Below the pieces are notes generated by a model. It was not told the origin of the DNA. It did not search any database and was given only the letters and a program-made list of their open reading frames with translations. DNA of 41,079 nt from JAAZNV01 sp035358315 (GTDB lineage: Bacteria; Patescibacteriota; WWE3; UBA101185; UBA10185), in contig DAOPPB010000005.1 in assembly GCA_035358315.1 (NCBI GenBank), positions 1 to 41,079 on the forward strand, written 5' to 3'. Positions within the stretch are counted from its first letter, which is position 1. Every line of letters starts with the position of its first letter. Made by a program: the position numbers and the translations under genes. Of this stretch, positions 39,098 to 41,079 are shown one piece after another.

Positions 39098-39466
39098 ATG
39101 TTGTTGGAGTTAATTGCCATTGTGGCCTTAGTTGCGGATGCGTTGACACTCGACGCACGTTTGGATCGTCACTTCTATTATATGCATCTTCCAGCTGACG
39201 ATCCTAGAAGATTAATTTACGAGGCTAAATTAGCGCTTGATATAGCCAAGAATAACTATAAGCACCCTGTGATGGGTTATCACTACTATGAGGATGATAA
39301 TGGTAACAAGCATCATATTGAATACTTCGATGAAGTTGGGGAGGACGTTCCCGTGTATTGGCATGACTATGATGTTGATTTAAACGACTTGAAAGCTAAG
39401 TTTGAGGAAGCAAAGGAAAATCTCGAGAAGCTACAGAGAAAGTACCCGGATGTTAAGGTAAGATAG
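39098..39466 (+). CDS. Orphan small exported or anchored protein, His/Tyr-rich with coiled coil
   Basis: I recognise no family for this 122-residue protein. It begins with a hydrophobic helix (MLLELIAIVALVADALTL) that has no basic start, then a region rich in His, Tyr and Asp (RHFYYMHLP, YHYYEDDNGNKHHIEYFDE, YWHDYDVD; about ten His in all). It ends in a charged helix of about 30 residues with heptad spacing (LNDLKAKFEEAKENLEKLQRK). The His/acidic middle suggests metal binding, which is inference. A clear promoter, a strong AAAGGAG ribosome site and a strong terminator frame the gene, so it is probably well expressed on its own. Confidence 0.7.
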   Translation: MLLELIAIVALVADALTLDARLDRHFYYMHLPADDPRRLIYEAKLALDIAKNNYKHPVMGYHYYEDDNGNKHHIEYFDEVGEDVPVYWHDYDVDLNDLKAKFEEAKENLEKLQRKYPDVKVR

Positions 39467-39486
39467 AAGGATAGTTCTACAGTGAG

Positions 39487-39523
39487 AGACCCCAATTAAA
39501 TAAAATTAATCGGGGTCTTTATT
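39487..39523 (+). terminator. Intrinsic terminator of the His-rich orphan gene
   Basis: AGACCCC (39487-39493) pairs with GGGGTCT (39512-39518), with further AATTA/TAAT pairing inside, followed by TTTATTTG. It starts 20 bases after the stop. Confidence 0.8.
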
Positions 39524-39664
39524 TGTCTAAGTTAAAAATCGTACCTATAGTGCTGATTCGATCACCGATTTATAAATTGTATGTGTGATTAAGATTACTA
39601 GAATAGTTTTATAGATTGAGCTCTTTTATCAGGAGATAAACTTGTTGTAGCAACTCCAAGCATT

Positions 39665-39739
39665 TGGAGCGGGCGACGGGACTCGAACCCGCGATCTTCT
39701 CCTTGGGAAGGAGACGCTTTACCACTAAGCCACGCCCGC
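39665..39739 (-). tRNA. tRNA-Gly (CCC)
   Basis: On the minus strand: acceptor GCGGGCG/CGCCCGC, D arm GCTT-AGTGGTA-AAGC, anticodon stem TCTCC/GGAGA with loop TTCCCAA and anticodon CCC, T arm GCGGG TTCGAGT CCCGT, discriminator T and encoded CCA. Confidence 0.95.
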
Positions 39740-39780
39740 GTAAATATTTCACAAATTAACTTTTTAAACTAAATAATCTC

Positions 39781-39881
39781 AGACGCTTTACCATTGACGC
39801 TATAGTACGAAGTGCTATAGCTCAATCGCAAGGTTCTCGAGCGAAGCGAGAGGTTCTTCCCACTAAGCCACGCCCGCGTAA
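39781..39881 (-). pseudogene. Broken tRNA-Gly 5' fragment split by a 66-bp hairpin element
   Basis: Two blocks of the neighbouring tRNA-Gly recur here. Positions 39781-39793 match 39712-39724 (13 of 13), and 39860-39881 match 39722-39743 (22 of 22). Together they equal the 5' acceptor strand, the D arm and the start of the anticodon stem. Between them, at the D-loop CCA, lie 66 foreign bases (39794-39859) flanked by CCA on both sides. No 3' half of the tRNA follows, so this copy cannot be functional. Confidence 0.75.
39794..39859. mobile_element. 66-bp two-hairpin palindromic insertion
   Basis: Hairpin 1 is TTGA-c-GCTATAG ... CTATAGC-TCAA (about 39794-39825, 11 pairs with one bulge). Hairpin 2 is TCTCG-AGCGAAG-CGAGA (about 39837-39853). 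The element is bounded by CCA repeats like a short target duplication. It has no coding capacity. It resembles REP-type or non-autonomous palindromic elements, but no second copy is seen in this window. Confidence 0.5.
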
Positions 39882-39983
39882 CAATATAAATGTTAGTTTT
39901 AATATTATATTCTCAACCAAACAGTCACACAACCAAATTTATTGGTGCGTGACTTCTAAATATTAAAATCGATAAGTGAATTA

Positions 39984-40484
39984 TTACGGTAGTCTAAGTA
40001 CCTGTCCCGGCACTATCAGAGCCTGCGAACCGTTAGGTAAAAATCCGATCGAATCTTTATTTGCCTCAAGAATTTTTACCCATTCAAATCCGCTTCCATA
40101 TCTTGCTTCAGCTATTTCCCATAGCGTATCACCTTTTACTACCGTATAGCTTCCTCCTTCTATATCACCTTTTTTATAATCCGTAGCAACCCACGTGGAT
40201 TTGGCAGTACTTTGGTTCTGTTCTGCGGTTTTGGTTTCCGAAGGCTGTTTTTCTGCTTCCTCTTTTGCACCCTCTCCATTTATATCTCCCTTTTTATCTT
40301 CAAATATACTTTCAATAAAGCCCGCTTCTTCTTTGGGTTTTTCTTTTTTCTCTCCCCCTTTATTAAAGTAATTATACGTCGCAAAAGCCAGTACTAAGAT
40401 GAAAATTCCTCCTACGATGATTGAAAGCCCGTCCCTATCTTTCTTTTTCTCATTTTTAGTGTTTTCGCTTTTTGTTTCGCTCAT
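39984..40484 (-). CDS. Membrane-anchored LysM protein
   Basis: This 166-residue protein has a charged cytoplasmic tail (1-18, Lys/Glu/Asn-rich), one membrane helix (LSIIVGGIFILVLAFATYNYF, about 20-40), and a low-complexity Glu/Lys/Gln spacer (about 42-105). The LysM domain follows at about 112-166 (YTVVKGDTLWEIAEARYGSG, then GQVLRLP). LysM binds GlcNAc-containing glycans such as peptidoglycan, so the protein probably ties the membrane to the wall. No catalytic domain is present. GGGGG lies about 17 bases upstream of the ATG, too far for an ideal ribosome site. Confidence 0.88.
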   Translation of the reverse strand: MSETKSENTKNEKKKDRDGLSIIVGGIFILVLAFATYNYFNKGGEKKEKPKEEAGFIESIFEDKKGDINGEGAKEEAEKQPSETKTAEQNQSTAKSTWVATDYKKGDIEGGSYTVVKGDTLWEIAEARYGSGFEWVKILEANKDSIGFLPNGSQALIVPGQVLRLP

Positions 40485-40715
40485 AATTTTTATAAAACAC
40501 CCCCTTTTTAATAAAAATAATACAGATGATTATGTTCTAGGGGCAGAGTAATGTTATATTAACACAAATTTTTAAAAAGAAGTAAAAATATTTACTTTTC
40601 TTAAGATATATATAATTAAATTGATAGCTTTGAATAGTTGCAGTACGCTCCGGTCGTTTGAGACGAGTTAAAAAGCATATTAACGGCCAAATTTTATTGT
40701 GAGATATATAAATTT

Positions 40716-41018
40716 ATGGGGTTTATAAGGAAAAAAGAAAATTTTACATGTATTAATTGCGGTGCTTTTATTGTCGGAGATGGTTACACAAATCATTGTC
40801 CTAACTGTTTGTATAGCGAACATGTTGATGTTACACCGGGTGACCGTAAAAATACATGCAGAGGTTTAATGGAGCCTATTGGCGTAGAGATTAAGGACGG
40901 AGAAAGAATAATTGTTCACAGATGCACAAAATGCGGAGAAATAAAAAGATGCAAATCCTCTCCGAGAGATAATTTTGAGGCTGTACTGCAAGTAATCCAA
41001 AAACAGATTTCCTATTAG
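40716..41018 (+). CDS. RNHCP-domain zinc-ribbon protein
   Basis: This 100-residue protein matches the RNHCP family (named for its Arg-Asn-His-Cys-Pro motif). Here the motif reads YTNHCPNCLYSEHVDVTPGD (44-63 or so), with an upstream CINCG pair and later TCRGLMEP and HRCTKCGEIKRC. These Cys pairs should bind zinc. The family's function is not established. The RN of the name motif is TN here, while the rest of the signature is intact. It stands alone between the LysM gene on the other strand and a tRNA-Asp. The 231 bases upstream hold no gene that I can see. Confidence 0.85.
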   Translation: MGFIRKKENFTCINCGAFIVGDGYTNHCPNCLYSEHVDVTPGDRKNTCRGLMEPIGVEIKDGERIIVHRCTKCGEIKRCKSSPRDNFEAVLQVIQKQISY

Positions 41019-41024
41019 GTTTTC

Positions 41025-41079
41025 TGGCGGGGTCGACGGGACTCGAACCCGCGACCTCTGCAGTGACAGTGCAGCGCTC
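41025..41079 (-). tRNA. tRNA-Asp (GTC), cut by the window edge
   Basis: On the minus strand the visible 3' part has the anticodon stem CTGCA/TGCAG with loop CTGTCAC (anticodon GTC), T arm GCGGG TTCGAGT CCCGT, acceptor strand CGACCCC, discriminator G and encoded CCA. The 5' acceptor strand and most of the D arm lie beyond 41079. Confidence 0.9.

Noticed and set aside
59..41018. Recoded TGA (Gracilibacteria/SR1-type code)
   Set aside because: TGA ends ftsA, nrdJ and lepB at the expected lengths, and Trp codons in conserved motifs are TGG.
1..41079. CRISPR array or intact insertion sequence
   Set aside because: No regularly spaced direct repeats and no transposase-like protein were found.

Overview
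This 41 kb window looks like a chromosomal segment of a Candidate Phyla Radiation (Patescibacteria) bacterium, probably from the Microgenomates/Katanobacteria side. That placement is inferred from gene content and style, not from a marker tree. The DNA is AT-rich and gene-dense, and TGA is used as an ordinary stop (ftsA, nrdJ and lepB all end in it), which argues against Gracilibacteria/SR1. UvrC is shortened, L21 and L27 carry basic tails, ribonucleotide reductase is the B12-dependent type, and the lipid II enzymes are divergent.

Layout. 59-6216: uvrA, a secreted transglutaminase-like protein on the opposite strand, and uvrC. 6309-15012: a cell-envelope and division run of a small membrane protein, secG, a MurA-like protein, a MraY-like protein, ftsW, a MurG-like protein, ftsQ, ftsA and ftsZ. 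15190-18544: class II ribonucleotide reductase, then a PduO-type cobalamin adenosyltransferase and a 49-residue membrane peptide. 18568-23820: ileS, a PilM-like protein fused to a LytR_C domain, then rplU and rpmA. 23873-34333: signal peptidase, tRNA-Val and a surface-polysaccharide region (GH18-like and clan GH-A-like hydrolases, Wzx-like flippase, Wzy/WaaL-like ligase, Ig-like protein, galU, a two-gene operon of tiny membrane proteins, tRNA-Thr and a large GT-C/YfhO-like membrane protein). 34350-41079: anchored propeller, amidase, P-loop kinase, a structured-RNA region, tRNA-Trp with trpS, an orphan His-rich small protein, tRNA-Gly with a broken copy beside it, a LysM protein, an RNHCP protein and a partial tRNA-Asp.

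Two expression styles appear side by side. Housekeeping genes (uvrA, uvrC, ileS, lepB, galU, rplU and others) have a -10 box 6-13 bases before the start codon and no Shine-Dalgarno, so their mRNAs are probably leaderless. A set of small accessory genes (amidase, kinase, the two tiny membrane proteins, the His-rich orphan) instead has full promoters, 25-45 base leaders, strong GGAG ribosome sites and mostly intrinsic terminators.

The most unusual spots are these: (a) MurA-, MraY- and MurG-like proteins that all lack textbook active-site residues although they sit in a division cluster; (b) a roughly 125-base structured RNA with a T-box-like motif and mutually exclusive hairpins upstream of a tRNA-Trp/trpS unit; (c) a tRNA-Gly fragment split by a 66-bp two-hairpin element flanked by CCA repeats; (d) a palindrome centred on the -35 box of the kinase promoter.
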